From positions 241,501 through 305,500 of the forward strand of contig JAPWDM010000064.1 of the NCBI GenBank assembly GCA_035578155.1: 64,000 bases of DNA, in the 5' to 3' direction. Position 1 is the stretch's first letter. Every line of letters begins with the position of its first letter. The notes beneath the pieces were generated by a model. The model had not been told where the DNA came from and ran no database searches. It saw only the letters and a list, made by a program, of their open reading frames with translations. Below, one piece after another: positions 1 through 11,409 of this stretch. The stretch is from Brachynemurus nebulosus. Taxonomy: Eukaryota > Arthropoda > Insecta > Neuroptera > Myrmeleontidae. Both the position numbers and the translations under genes were made by a program.

Positions 1-283
1 CGCTATTGATAATTTTTCAAATTTACTATAGGGTTCGTTAGTATCCAGACTAGCAACGCGGAATTTACAGAGCTCAAAGGTGACTGTGCCATCTATTAGG
101 GAAATTTTGAGTTCTTAGGTTAAGCTAAGTTCGGCAGGGTTCAGGTAGATCTGAGTCCAAAATATTCCTCCACCCACCGCCGGAGGTTTCTAGAACCGCC
201 CCGATTGAGCTGCCTCCGCCCGAAGTCGGTCAAAAACCGGCAGGTGGGTAGGTGGTCCCCGAATCCCCGTATTTCTACTACTG

Positions 284-291
<8 letters not shown>
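1..291. other. No gene seen; moderately GC-rich repeat-like lead-in
   Basis: No supportable coding region. The phrase 'gttagtatccag' near 38-49 also occurs in the dispersed repeat near 4,530, so this stretch may be a diverged relative of that family. That is a weak inference from one short match. Confidence 0.4.

Positions 292-370
<79 letters not shown>
292..370. repeat. (TA)n microsatellite
   Basis: Uninterrupted alternating TA. The Tyr-Ile open frames on both strands here are translation artefacts of the dinucleotide repeat, not genes. Confidence 0.97.
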
Positions 371-373
<3 letters not shown>

Positions 374-631
374 CTCATGTCACAATGTTTGGCTAGGATA
401 AATTCCAAAACTACTGAACCGATTTTGATCAAATTTGGTAACTATCTGTAATTTGGTCCAACTTAAAATATCGGATAGTTTATATCGCAAAATTTGTAGT
501 CTAACCGTAGAAATTTACGAAAAACCGAAAATATCAATTTTTTATTACTGTATACAGCAGTGGCGGCTCGTGTATTATAACCAAGGGTATGCGCCTTCAG
601 AAACGTCAAACTGGCTTTCTTAATTTTGTCG

Positions 632-2845
632 TTATTTATATATTAAGTCTATACGCCTGGATTTTTGGGTAAAGGTTTCAATAATATTAGTATAGAAATT
701 AGGTTGTGATTGTAACTTTTTAAGCAGAGTTTGTTCAATTGAAATTAAAGCTAGATTACTCAGTCTCTCATCTTTCATAGTATTTCTTGAATACGTTTTT
801 ATACGTTTTAATGCCGAAAAAGAACGTTCAACAGAAGCAGTAGTAGAAGGAAACGTACAAACTAACTGACACAATTTTAAAACCTCAGGAAACACGTTTG
901 AAAAATTATTTTTATACAAAAGGTTTAAAAGACTATTTACATTTTTATCTTGAAATACTTCGTTTTTATATACAACAGTCAATTCATTTGTTAATCTAAT
1001 TTCGTCGAAATATTTTCCATAATTATTCATTAAATTAGTTAAAGGAATTTTAGGGAAGTTATCAGCATATGCAGGAAATAGTTTAGAATTAAGAAGCTCA
1101 AGGAATTTTAATTTATTTAAACTTTCAAACCGAGACTGTAGTTGCACAATAACTGTATCAATTATTTCGAAGTATAGAGACCGTAAATAGCTTTTTATAT
1201 CTGTAAATCCTGAAGTACTTAATGACTTTCTAAAAGATTTTTCATCAGGTTTACAAGAATTAGATTCCACTTCAGAGTAAATTTTTTCAAAATCCTCTCG
1301 TTGTTTTAATAAAATATGTTTTAAATTTTCTATATGTTTGATACAAAATGAAATATCATATTCTTTACTTTGTAAAATACTAAATAAAATGTCTGTCTGA
1401 GTAAATATTGCAGCAAAAGTCCTAAGGAGAAAACAGTTTTTGAAATTTTTGAAAAAATTATTAAAGCCAGTTGCTAACATTACAGTTTCGTTATCCCATT
1501 CTAAAGGTTCATCAACAATCGATTCAAAATAAGTTTCTAAATTAGCTTCATAAGTTAAAATCATATTTATTAAACGTGAGTTATAATGCCAGCGAGTTGG
1601 TGGGGCCTGTGGAAATTTTTTTTTAATTAATTCATTAAGAAAATGTGTACGCTTAGTGGAATGAGAAAAAAAGGATGCCAAACCATTTACTGTTGAGAAA
1701 AATACTTTACATTCTTTTATATGCTGAACAGATTGGGATAATACTAAATTCAAAATATGTGCGCAACAATGAATGAATAAAGGCTGGGGAAACACCTCTT
1801 TTACTTTTGCTTGGGTGCCATTTAATTCACCAGACATTACCGCCGCACCGTCATATCCTTGAGCTACTAATTTATCACCACAATTTAAATCTCTTACAAT
1901 ATCAATAACATGTTTCGAAATGACATTAGCCGTTCTATTGGCACTGACATTAACAAACCCCAAAAATCGCTCAACAGTAGTTCCATCAGGCAAAAAATAT
2001 CGGACACAAGTTGAAAGTTGTGATTTTGTACTAATGTCTGTGGTTTCATCGACAAGAATTGAAACAAAATTTGTTTCCTGAATTTCATCTTTTATTTGTT
2101 GTAATATTATTTTGTTTATGCATTCAATCAAGTCATTCTGTATGCTTTTAGACGTTCCTGAAAACACATGTGAGTTTTCTAAGTGGTTGCTCAGTTTTTC
2201 GTCATAACGAGACAGTAAATTTAGAAGTGCTAAATAATTTCCTGGATTGGAAGAATCTGAACTTTCGTCATGTCCACGAAACGCAAGACCTTGCATAGCC
2301 AAAAAACAAACAGAATCAATTAATCGTTTCATAACTTCCCTATTATTAGTAACTTTTTTATTGTGTTCTGAAATAGAAATTTTTTTCTGTTCATCAAGTA
2401 ACAAATCAACCCGGGTATGACCTAAAGTATTTAAACAAATAAACGCTTGCATGTGAGCTTGACTGCATTCGTGTTTCTTAGCTGCATTAGAGAGATTACT
2501 CAAGTTTTCGTAACCAGTAGTTGACCAAACAGTTTTATCAGTGGAAAATAATAAGCAAGGAAAGCAATAAAGTTTTTTTAAAGCCATACAACCACTTAGC
2601 CAGGAATATTTGTCATATGATGATTTCTGAAAATGCCGAACAAATGCTTTTTTGGAGTTATCAACTCTCATAACAATAGGCAAATCAGGGGTGGGTCTAC
2701 CAGCCGAGATAATTTCTTTTTTTTCATCAACATTTCTTGCCCGAAAAGATTTTTTTAATAATTGCTGAATAACGCAACCATCATTTTTTAAACAATCAGC
2801 CATTTTAAATAATTGTTTGAAAAACGACAACAATGAAAACAGCAA
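632..2845 (-). CDS. hAT-family transposase (TTF-type zinc finger, ZMYM1-like)
   Basis: An open frame of 737 codons, the usual length for this hAT subgroup. Residues 80-131 form a TTF-type zinc finger region, with Cys94, Cys97, His125, Cys127 and His131 visible. The RNase-H-like catalytic core follows: first acidic residue Asp266 in ILVDETTD, second Asp332 in QGYDGAAVMSG, the family CCAH motif at 360-363, and Trp419 in PTRWHYN. The hAT C-terminal dimerisation block around 668-680 (TTASVERSFSALK) supplies the third catalytic residue, Glu673. All three acidic residues are present. Met15 (codon near 2,803) is an alternative start that begins directly before the conserved part. The protein would cut and paste its own element in the nucleus. 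Whether it is expressed cannot be told from sequence. Confidence 0.93.
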   Translation of the reverse strand: MLFSLLSFFKQLFKMADCLKNDGCVIQQLLKKSFRARNVDEKKEIISAGRPTPDLPIVMRVDNSKKAFVRHFQKSSYDKYSWLSGCMALKKLYCFPCLLFSTDKTVWSTTGYENLSNLSNAAKKHECSQAHMQAFICLNTLGHTRVDLLLDEQKKISISEHNKKVTNNREVMKRLIDSVCFLAMQGLAFRGHDESSDSSNPGNYLALLNLLSRYDEKLSNHLENSHVFSGTSKSIQNDLIECINKIILQQIKDEIQETNFVSILVDETTDISTKSQLSTCVRYFLPDGTTVERFLGFVNVSANRTANVISKHVIDIVRDLNCGDKLVAQGYDGAAVMSGELNGTQAKVKEVFPQPLFIHCCAHILNLVLSQSVQHIKECKVFFSTVNGLASFFSHSTKRTHFLNELIKKKFPQAPPTRWHYNSRLINMILTYEANLETYFESIVDEPLEWDNETVMLATGFNNFFKNFKNCFLLRTFAAIFTQTDILFSILQSKEYDISFCIKHIENLKHILLKQREDFEKIYSEVESNSCKPDEKSFRKSLSTSGFTDIKSYLRSLYFEIIDTVIVQLQSRFESLNKLKFLELLNSKLFPAYADNFPKIPLTNLMNNYGKYFDEIRLTNELTVVYKNEVFQDKNVNSLLNLLYKNNFSNVFPEVLKLCQLVCTFPSTTASVERSFSALKRIKTYSRNTMKDERLSNLALISIEQTLLKKLQSQPNFYTNIIETFTQKSRRIDLIYK

Positions 2846-3191
2846 AAAATAAGAAAGAGTACAGAAATAAAAAAAGACTAAAAAACCAAAAAACTAAAAG
2901 GAAGAAAACAAACTATAAAATAATAAAAATTAAAACAGTAAATAATGAAAGAAGAATTAAAAAATTTGGAAATAACTAAAAGTTTAATACTTTATAATTC
3001 AGTTTTAACACTAACAGCAATAAAGAAATAGCATTTACGATTATACCATATACACTACACGAAAGGCACTGTACGAGTGATAGTAGATCGTCGTACGTAT
3101 CAGCTTGTAAGCTTGGTTATACGATCAAAATACGAAAATACACGATTTGTTACGAGTAGTTTCGTAGGCGGGTTTTAGAGCGCATACCGAG

Positions 3192-3463
3192 GCTGCTAAC
3201 ATCATGTATTGTAATGATTGTAATATAGGTAAAAGAGTACGTATATAGGTACGATTTCACACACACATCCATGTCAAAATCTTACACTGATATGCGATAG
3301 AATTAGTGCCTACTGGCCCGACCGTACTGCCCAGCTGCAAACATCATATTGTAATATAAATATAGGTAAAAGAGTACGTATGTAGGTATATATTTCACAC
3401 ACACATCCACGTCAAAATCTTACACTGGTAGGCAACAGAACTTAGAGCATACCACCCGTACTG
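3192..3463. repeat. Imperfect tandem duplication (unit about 142 bp) in the hAT non-coding region
   Basis: Two diverged copies begin at 3,192 (gctgctaacatcat) and 3,334 (gctgcaaacatcat). They share internal blocks such as 'gtaaaagagtacgtat' and 'caaaatcttacactg'. The duplication lies upstream of the minus-strand transposase, where promoter or transposase-binding sequences would be expected; that role is inference. Confidence 0.75.
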
Positions 3464-3558
3464 AATACATATTATAATGTATACACATAAAATACAGAAG
3501 TACAATTTGATAAAATATGAATTTGAGTAGACATAAACATGTATACACAATAATTACA

Positions 3559-3561
3559 ATA

Positions 3562-3629
<68 letters not shown>
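3559..3629. repeat. (TA)n microsatellite inside the hAT element
   Basis: Alternating TA with one G interruption near the start. It lies between the transposase and the right terminal repeat. Confidence 0.95.
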
Positions 3630-3637
<8 letters not shown>

Positions 3638-3869
3638 AGCATGTTTTGTATCCTAATATTAAATAAAATTAGAACATTGTTTTAATATTTTTTATTTTTA
3701 TCGTATTCAAAAGAGCTTGGGTATGCGGCGCCTACCCCGCATACCTAGAATAACCGCCACTGGTATACAGACATCTGTGGAAAAATTTATAAAAAAATCA
3801 TGCAAATTAATTTGTTGCTAAGCATGCTAAGCATTTGTTGCATTTGTTGCTAAGCATTTGTTGCATGCG

Positions 3870-5190
3870 GTAAAACAATAAAACTTTTCCAAATCGGTTG
3901 GAAATAATGTTTCGGTCAATTATCTACAACCTATCCAAAACTCAGCTTCCTAGGATGACTTGGAGGGAGTAGAGGGGGAAAAAAGTATTTTGGCTGGATC
4001 TAACAGCCCCCAGCCCCCCAGAATTAGCGTAGAGCGTTGAAATTTGGTGTGTTGATAAAGTTCGTACCTAGGTTGTGATTTTTGGAGGTTTTAATATTTT
4101 ACCTCCACCCCCCTCATTTTTAAACTACAATTTCATGCTTTTTCGACGTTTTCGAAGTTTGTACCACTCGCACAAGTCACCAAAATAAACCTAGAGGGGT
4201 GAAATTTTGTATTCGGATTGAGTTAGTATCAAGGGGGTGCCTTTCGGGAGTCTCGACTTTTAACCCCTACCCCCACCATTTTTATAGCAAAAAGAACATG
4301 ATTTTTCTTGTTTTTTAACAGTTTCGTTCGGGTCAAAATCTCCCCAAATAAACCTAGAGGGCTGAAATTTTGTGTACAGTACACTGCTTTTTGGAGGTTT
4401 CAACTTTTAACCCTTACCCGCACGATTTTTACGCCAATATTTCCTTAATTTTTTTGCTTGTTTTCTAACACGTCTAGAGACTCTCTAAGGAAACCGAGAG
4501 GGCTGAAATTTGTACGCGTATTCAGTTAGTATCCAGCTAGTGCGTTTTAGGGAGTCCACATTACTTTTCCCCCCACTTCGCCTATTTTTACATCGGAATT
4601 CAATGCTATTGTTTAAAGTGTTTTAAATGCATTATTTTTATTCTAAATACAAGTAGGCGAATAGTAATTTTAAAAAATTTTAAAAAAAGTGAACTTACTC
4701 TTATATAAACAAATGAAATACATACATATTAAGTAATTTAAAAATGTTATTAAAGTCACTGTTTATTTATAAATTAGGAATTTTGGATTTTTATTATTTA
4801 GAAAATATAAACCTTGGTTTTTTTTGGAAAGAAAAAATATCTTCATAAAGGCCTTCCAGTTTACTATTTAAGTTCGTTTTTTAATATTTAAAAATAAAAC
4901 ACAAAGGCAATTGGCGGGTAAGCATGGGTAGGAATGCCCTCGTACGAATTGTGTTGGTGTTTTCCCTGCTAACTGCTATCGGCACAAAATTGAAATTTAC
5001 TGAGATTCAGCCTTTAAAAACTTGAAACCTTTTTTTAAAGCTCCGATCAACCGGACACTCATCATCAGTTTTGAAACCACCAAATTGACAAATCGCTTGT
5101 GGACTTTCAATTACATTTCGCTTATAGACATTCAATACCGAAGATGAAAGGAAAAATTAGACTTCCGTGATGGGGCTCCGCTGCTCACGG
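3870..5190 (+). repeat. Dispersed repeat family R1, copy A
   Basis: Closely similar to 56,197-57,387 (same strand) and to 53,865-55,055 (opposite strand). It contains about four diverged units of roughly 140-165 bp, each with a block like 'aacctagagggctgaaat' (near 4,184, 4,348 and 4,490, with a weaker one near 4,025). Similarity to the other copies ends near a short hairpin, CCGTGA...TCACGG (about 5,166-5,191), followed by a T-run. No coding capacity seen. Superfamily unknown. Confidence 0.8.
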
Positions 5191-5199
5191 AGTTTTTGT

Positions 5200-7590
5200 T
5201 ATATATATTTTGGCAGTTATATATGGAAACCAGTAAGAATTTTTACAAAGGGCTAACTTACTTTGCATTCTTTGAGTCTCATTTGTGATAATATATGAAC
5301 AAAATCGTTATAATTTTTGACTATTTTCAAATATCTTAAGCTGCAGTAGAAGTAAAATATTGAATAAAAAAGTTTAAGAACTAACTCTGATAAATCTGAA
5401 AAATTAACACAAAATTTATATCATCTTGTGTGTTAGATCATTGACACAAATCTTGTGTAAAGTGCTTTGTGTTATGCTGTGTTATGCTTTGTGTTGGAAT
5501 AACACAAAAAATTGTGTGGACCGTTCTGGACATGTGAAATGTGTTAATTTTGACACAAAATTTTTGACTAATTTGACATTAAAAATTAGTTTTTATTTTG
5601 ACAATCGTGCATTTCAGTTTGTTAGAATAAAATTAATAAAGCAACATACGTTTGCAGGACTTAATATATAAAAGCCGGATATACTTTTTGTGTTTAGCTC
5701 TCTCTTGGTCGCAGCGACTTGGGACAAATCGAAATAAATTATTAATCTGATTTAAAATAATACTAAGATCGCAGCTTTAGTAATTTTGACACGTATGTGA
5801 GAAAAGAAAGCTGTAAACTCTTTTTTTTAAGAGAAGCGTATGAAAACTTGAAATTTATGCAGGATGTTGCGACAAGAGTGTTAAAATAATTTATAATCTT
5901 TATTTTTTACCAAAAATACGTTTCATTGTTCTTCTTGAAAGAATTCTAAATTCTAAGTAATAGCTAGTATGCATTTATCACAAACTCCCTAAAGATAGCT
6001 CTTTCTGCCCATTTTAAAGCATTTACGGCCCATTTTAAGCATTTTTAATTGGTTAATAACTGTCTTGCTTTAAACTGCATACATTAGATATATTTTTAAT
6101 TACTTTGACTTGAATTTATTCATTTGTATTCAAAAGACAAAATCCACAATTTGCAATTAACATGACTTATGAGATTGAGTAGATATGCATGACTGTCTGT
6201 ACTGTGAAATGTAACACAACAGTTACATTACAAACTGTAAAATGTTCAAGTAAAATTTTATTAGGTCAAGTGTCCTTTTGAATATAAGGACATCTTTGAA
6301 TATCCTTTTGTAAAAAAGTGAATAAGATACGAAGTGTTAGAGAATTGGACGTAAGTATGAAAATGATAGTACCATAAAATTTACTTTACATCGTAGGCAT
6401 AGAAAGCAAGTTATTGAAACGTAACCTTTAAAATATAAGTACAGAGATACATCTAAGGTTAGTATATGTTTCTAGTTCTATAAAATTTTTTTTAGTTGAT
6501 GGTAAAACTGGAAAAAGAGAGTCTACTTTTAGTGATGTTTTGGATATTCTTTATTGTGTCAACTTTAGAATTTTCAGTCCTTCTTTTACCTAAACCGTGA
6601 CAAGTTGCAGAAAGTCGAGACTTTATGGAAATAGGGATTTTATCTGATGCAAAATACTATTGTCAAATATGGACTTGCGTATACATAATATAGTAAAACA
6701 TTAATGCTATTCTACCGTCTTTCTGTGTAAAGTTTGTAAATAATTTTTGCTATGTGAAGTTCGAGGAAAAGTGAAAAAATTATATGAATTTTCTTATGAC
6801 CATATCGTCGGTATTGAGTTAATCATTGGAACATTTCTAAAATCATGTACTTTGAACTATAAGTATGTAGAATGATTGAAAATTAAATACTCTTTATGAA
6901 TCACTAATGGAATAAAACAAAATCGTTGCAAAACAAAACAAAAACTGGCAGAAACGGCATAGACTGATACACAATTTTTTTATTTCTTTTGACATCATTT
7001 CGCAAAATTATTAAGTATTAAATAATTAAAAATTATACAACACAGTAACAATCTTTTAATAAACTTTAACATTTACAATAATATGTAGGTATATCAAACC
7101 TCAAAATTAGAATAAAATATGTAAACTGAACTAGCTTTTCAAAATATCTTAAAACTTCATTTTCTCAATACCAAATAATTTGGAATATTCCAGTAATGAT
7201 TTTGACCGACGATATAATATTGTATATTACTGATGCTATTCTTGCCAGTATAACAAGGTACACCTTTTTCTCTTTAAATTTTTATAAAATAAATAAAAAA
7301 CTGCATTTAAATCTAAAATAAATGAAGAATGTCTGTTTAGTATATGTATTTTCCTACCCCTACTATTAAAAGTAACATTTTGCCGTGGGAAATTATTTCG
7401 CACGGCTTAATATAACAAAAAGGTTAGCTATGTCTGATTTAGTATATAATATCATATGTAATTCTAAAAATATGTATATGTATATTGATTATTTATTATT
7501 GTTTCCATAATATTAATAGATTTGAGCGTTACTTTATGGTATTCCATATTTGTAAATAATAAACAAATACTTTACTTTGCAAAATACCAC
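5200..7590. other. No gene recognised; AT-rich
   Basis: Only short spurious open frames. The one local peculiarity is a cluster of TGTGTTA and (g/t)acacaaa words in both orientations between about 5,400 and 5,570. Nothing else could be assigned. Confidence 0.5.
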
Positions 7591-7599
7591 TTTTTTTTG

Positions 7600-9850
7600 A
7601 AACTGTGACAATATTGTTTCGAACCGTTAGTTCATTTTCAAAGAGAATAACAAATTACATTCGGTACATGCCTTATATACTAAATTTGTCTACCTATACT
7701 TATAAAGGGGGAGTGGTATGTGGTGTGAAAGCGGAAGGAGTGGGAGTAGTGGGAGAATTCGAAAATCAAGGAAAACAAGATTACATTACATGTGACAAAA
7801 GGCAAACAAACACGTGACAAAAGATTGCAATTGAAATTGACAAGAAAGACAATATTACAGCAAAATACAATTTCAAAAGTTTAAATAAATTATAATGTTG
7901 GAAATAAAGTTGAACTGTAAATATCGGTGTAGTCGTTTAAAAGCTGATCGGAGCTATGAATTTCCTGTTCTGGTGTGTGTACGGTGTCAATTAAATGCCT
8001 CGCAAAAGCAGAGACGGATTCCTTATTTCTATAAGATCTGAAATGCTCTGCTCTCCGGGTTTCTGCCAGTTTGACCGATGTAAAAACTATTGCAATCTTG
8101 GCAGTTTAATTTGTAGATACCCGATTTTTTTGAGTTCATCAATTTTTGTTTTATTGTTATATATTAACTTTCCAAGATTAAAGCCTGATTTAAATGCTAT
8201 TTTTACGTTTTATTTTTCTAGAATTTTTTTTAAAATTTTATCTGATATATTACCAAAATATGTTATAGTTTTAAAGTTAGTTTTTGGTTCTGGTTTAAGG
8301 GGGGTGGGGGGTGGGTAATTTCTTTTAAAATTTGTTTAAATTCTTTCTTAGCTATTAACTTATCGATTAGGTTTGAATTATGTCCATTATTAGTCACTAT
8401 TATTTTTATATTATTTATTTCTTTTTCGCAATTTTCTTCCGACAAAGGTATATTAAACGCTCGGTGGATAATGGAATTATAGGCTGCGATTTTATGTTAA
8501 TACGGATTTATTGTATCATGTGCAATTGTAATGCCAGAGTAAGATGGTTTTCTATATATGTTGAAATCAATTGTTGTTGCTGTTGTTGTTCAATTTTAGT
8601 TATAGTTAAATCTAAAAAGTTTATACTATTATCTTTTTCTACATTTAAGTCAAATTGAATTTTTAGGTTTAACGAATTTGTTGACTCTACAAATTTTTCT
8701 AGTTGGCGGATCGACCCATCGAAGCCTATAATTATATCATCCACGTACCTATACCAAAATTTTACATGTTGTTTGGTTAGCATGCTATTCATTATTACTT
8801 CTTCTAAGCTCGACATATAAATTTCCGCCAACAGAGGGCTCAGATAAGATCCCATTGAAAGGCCACTTGTCTGTCGGAAGAATTTATTGCCTAACTCAAA
8901 GTAATTTTGTTTGAAAATTGTATTAAAGGTGTTTATTAATTCGCCTTGTTTTACTGGATTTTTTATCTTATTGTTTATTATTTCACTAATTAAATTTAGA
9001 CATTCCTTGGCAGAAATGTTGGTGAACCTACTACGCACGTCCAGGGACGCCAATTTGTACCGACCGAGAAAGGGAGTGTTATTTAACTGATTTACAAGTT
9101 GGAAGGAGTTTTTAGTGCTGTGTTTGGAGGTGAACTGGGCTTCGGTTTTAAAAAGGGAGTCTAGCTGTTGTGATAATTTATGTGATGGGCATCCAATATG
9201 GGAAACTACTGGTCTGATTGGGTTGTCGGTTTTTGCGTTTTTACCAGACCATATAATCTGGGGGCTCTCGGGTTCATCTCCACCAAGAAATGTCTATCGC
9301 TACCAGTAAAGATACTTTTATTACTATTAATTAATTTTTTAATTTCTTCGTTATGTTTGTTAGTAGGATCGGTTTTTAGGCGTATCATTTTTTCTTTTTT
9401 AATAAAATCGCTTATTTTATTTGAATAATCTTGTTTGTTAACAATTACGGTAGAATTACGTTTATCTGCTTTGATAAGTATTAAATTGTTGTCGTAAATT
9501 TTATTTTTTAAGGATTTAATAGTATTTTTGTTCTTTATTTTAATTTTTATGTCTTCTTTTAATATATTTTTAATTGAGGCTTTAGCTAAATTATCATTAG
9601 GATTTTTTAACGCGAGTTCCGAGTCTACTATTAAAGTTTCTTTAAGATTTTTATGGTTTAAATTAGGTATATATTTAGGTCCTTTATTTAAGAGGTTTAT
9701 TTTAGCTGCATTAAATTCTGTATTAGCTAAGTTAAATTACGCGTTGATTAGAATTTATTGTATTAATTTTTACTTTTTGGGGTTCCCGGTTGACGTTTAA
9801 AGTATTTTGTTTAAAGCCTAACTTATTTAATTTTCCTGTGTTAAATATTT
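7600..9850 (-). mobile_element. Penelope-like retroelement, degraded copy 1
   Basis: Minus-strand remains of a Penelope-like element in order: N-terminal segment (9,745-9,230), reverse transcriptase (9,225-8,508), a spacer, then a GIY-YIG endonuclease (8,145-7,930). The 3' part at about 7,600-7,930 holds a GAAAATGAACTAACGGTTCG-like segment that resembles the non-coding tails of such elements; this is weaker evidence. No target duplication was found. Confidence 0.8.
7925..9745 (-). pseudogene. Penelope-like reverse transcriptase / GIY-YIG endonuclease, frameshifted
   Basis: Reading from 9,745 downwards, the N-terminal part contains the family phrases LLNKGPKYIPN and LIKADKRNSTVIVNK, then PRLYGLVKT near 9,235. 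A single-base shift near 9,230 leads into VVSHIGCPSH and an open stretch to 8,508. That stretch carries the core reverse-transcriptase motifs SLDVRSRFTNI (near 9,045), QTSGLSMGSYLSPLLAEIY (near 8,860) and the catalytic YVDD box (near 8,740). A stop follows near 8,508. Further down, another frame encodes the endonuclease: GIY near 8,115 and YIG near 8,075, followed after a shift by SAFARHLID. Combining this polymerase with GIY-YIG is diagnostic of Penelope-like elements. At least three frame breaks make it inactive. Glutamine codons near 8,580 form a short CAA-type run. Confidence 0.85.
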
Positions 9851-9864
9851 TTTAGGATGTAATT

Positions 9865-10270
9865 AAGAATCAATTAGATATATTTTAAAAGAAGACCTAA
9901 AAATTAAAATAAATAACAAAAATACTATTAAATCCTTAAAAAGTAAAATTAACGACAATATAATACTTACCAAAGCAGATAAAAGTAGTTCTGCCGTAAT
10001 TGTTAACAAATAAGATTATTCAAAGAAAAGAAGCGATTTTATTAAAAAAGAAAAAATGATACCCCTAAAAACCGACCCTACTAACAAATATAACGAAAGA
10101 ATTAAAAAATTAATTAATGATAATAAAAGTATATTTAGTGGTAAGGATAGACATTTCTTGGTGGAGATGAGCCCGAAAGTTCCCAGATTATATGATCTAG
10201 TAAAAACACACAAAACCAACAACCCGATCAGACCAGTAGTTTCCCATATTGGGAAACTACTGGTCTGATT
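9865..10270 (+). pseudogene. Penelope-like element, partial copy 2 (inverted relative to copy 1)
   Basis: Plus-strand N-terminal part of the same element type. It encodes NKNTIKSLKSKINDN, LTKADKSSSAVIVNK, an in-frame stop, then KTDPTNKYNERIKKLIN and PRLYDLVKTHK, and breaks off after PVVSHIGKLL. It matches 9,200-9,640 of copy 1 closely at the protein level. The two copies sit with N-termini facing each other about 100 bp apart. The polymerase core and endonuclease are missing. Such inverted partial copies are common around Penelope-like insertions. Confidence 0.82.
10228..10269. repeat. Perfect 20-bp-arm hairpin at the truncated end of Penelope copy 2
   Basis: ATCAGACCAGTAGTTTCCCA is followed by a 2-3 nt turn and its exact reverse complement. 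The right arm continues for about 25 bp (to about 10,295) as an antisense match to the same Penelope segment seen at 9,199-9,240. The structure is therefore a sense-antisense junction rather than a terminator. Confidence 0.9.
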
Positions 10271-10299
10271 GAGTTGTCAATTGTTGCACTCGCCCTGCT

Positions 10300-11400
10300 C
10301 ATATTCGTGAGAAATAAGCGTCTTTTCCCACTTATTGTACATTATACTATATTCTTTGTTATTACAATGACAACATATCTATCTTAATTTTCAAAACAAA
10401 AACGAATCGATATTAATAATAGAATTAGGAAAAAATTTGTAAGGGTTTGTGACAAGCACACAACCAAGATTACTTAACGGATTTTAATAAATGAGGTGTT
10501 TATCAATAGAGGACCACCCCAAGGGTGGCATAACGAAACCCGAATTTTGAAATTTTGTTTCATTTTTCAGTTATGGGTATTCAAAGTTTTAAGTTTTTGT
10601 TAGAGAAATTATAGGTTAAATTGAAATTGTTTATTCACTTCTATGATCTATTTCACGTAAATTTAAGCATGATCCATCACCTACAAATTTAAGAAATTTC
10701 TGTTTTTTTAGCTTTATCTCTTTCATTGTTGCAAATGCGTAAATTTTAAATTTGCAGTTTGTTTTTAGAAAAGAATAGAAGATTGATTTGTTTCGAATAT
10801 AAGAATCATTTAATTTTTTAACGATAATTCATACTCAATTTTATTTGAAACGGGGTATATATTGTTACGAGTAAAAAACAAGTGACACTGTTGCTAATTT
10901 TCTATACAATTTTGCAATATCTGATTTAAAATTAACATGAGAAGTAAAATTATCCCCCAGGACCCTAGGAACCCCAAAAGGATCCAAATTAAGTAGGTAA
11001 ACGGGTCTCGACACAATGTTGTAAAAATTGGATGTGCTATTAAAATATCAATATTACTTACTTTTAAAGTCGTTGAGCGATAAATAATTTATTTTGTAGG
11101 GAATTTAAAAATATCAAATTAAGAAGTGGAGTTAGCTCAAAATTATCCCCAAGAATAGGACTAAAATTGTCGTCAAATAAGACTAAAATTGAAAGGCTAC
11201 ATGGGTTTTGACAAATTTTCCCTCAGACACTATTGGGGTTCCGAAAAAAGATGATAGTTTGAATAAAGTTGGTCGTTAGGGCCTCGATTCCAAATGAACG
11301 GCTCAAAATCAAAGTACTACTAAAACTACCGTCATGGATATTTGCAGAAAGGTCTCAAAGCGTGAAAATTAGCTATTCTATTGAAATATGAATATGACTA
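10300..11400. other. No gene recognised
   Basis: AT-rich sequence without supportable coding regions. The phrase aaagtcgttgagcga near 11,067 is one member of a dispersed degenerate motif (see 11,680-12,810 and 33,430-33,800). Confidence 0.45.
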
Positions 11401-11409
11401 CTTTAGGGT

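Larger units (their letters stand above)
550..3770 (-). mobile_element. Complete hAT DNA transposon with 8-bp target duplication
   Basis: The element runs from 558 to 3762 (3,205 bp). Its left end begins CAGTGGCGG and its right end finishes CCGCCACTG, so the terminal inverted repeats match. Immediately outside are two identical 8-bp copies of GTATACAG, at 550-557 and 3763-3770. An 8-bp target duplication is the hallmark of the hAT superfamily. The transposase lies on the minus strand and occupies most of the element. A long non-coding part upstream of it (2,846-3,762) holds a tandem duplication and a (TA)n tract. Intact ends, a perfect duplication and an open transposase suggest recent insertion. 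Confidence 0.93.

Noticed and set aside
190..432. Overlapping Tyr-Ile repeat open frames (also at 20,686-20,934, 21,772-22,044, 51,870-52,178 and 55,006-56,299)
   Set aside because: They are translations of (TA)n microsatellites, open on both strands by composition alone, with no other protein features.
1894..2088. 64-codon minus-strand frame inside the hAT gene
   Set aside because: Shadow frame within the intact 737-codon transposase.
5166..5191. Helitron 3' end (hairpin near a repeat terminus)
   Set aside because: No CTRR terminus, no TC start at the other edge and no Rep/helicase coding sequence seen.
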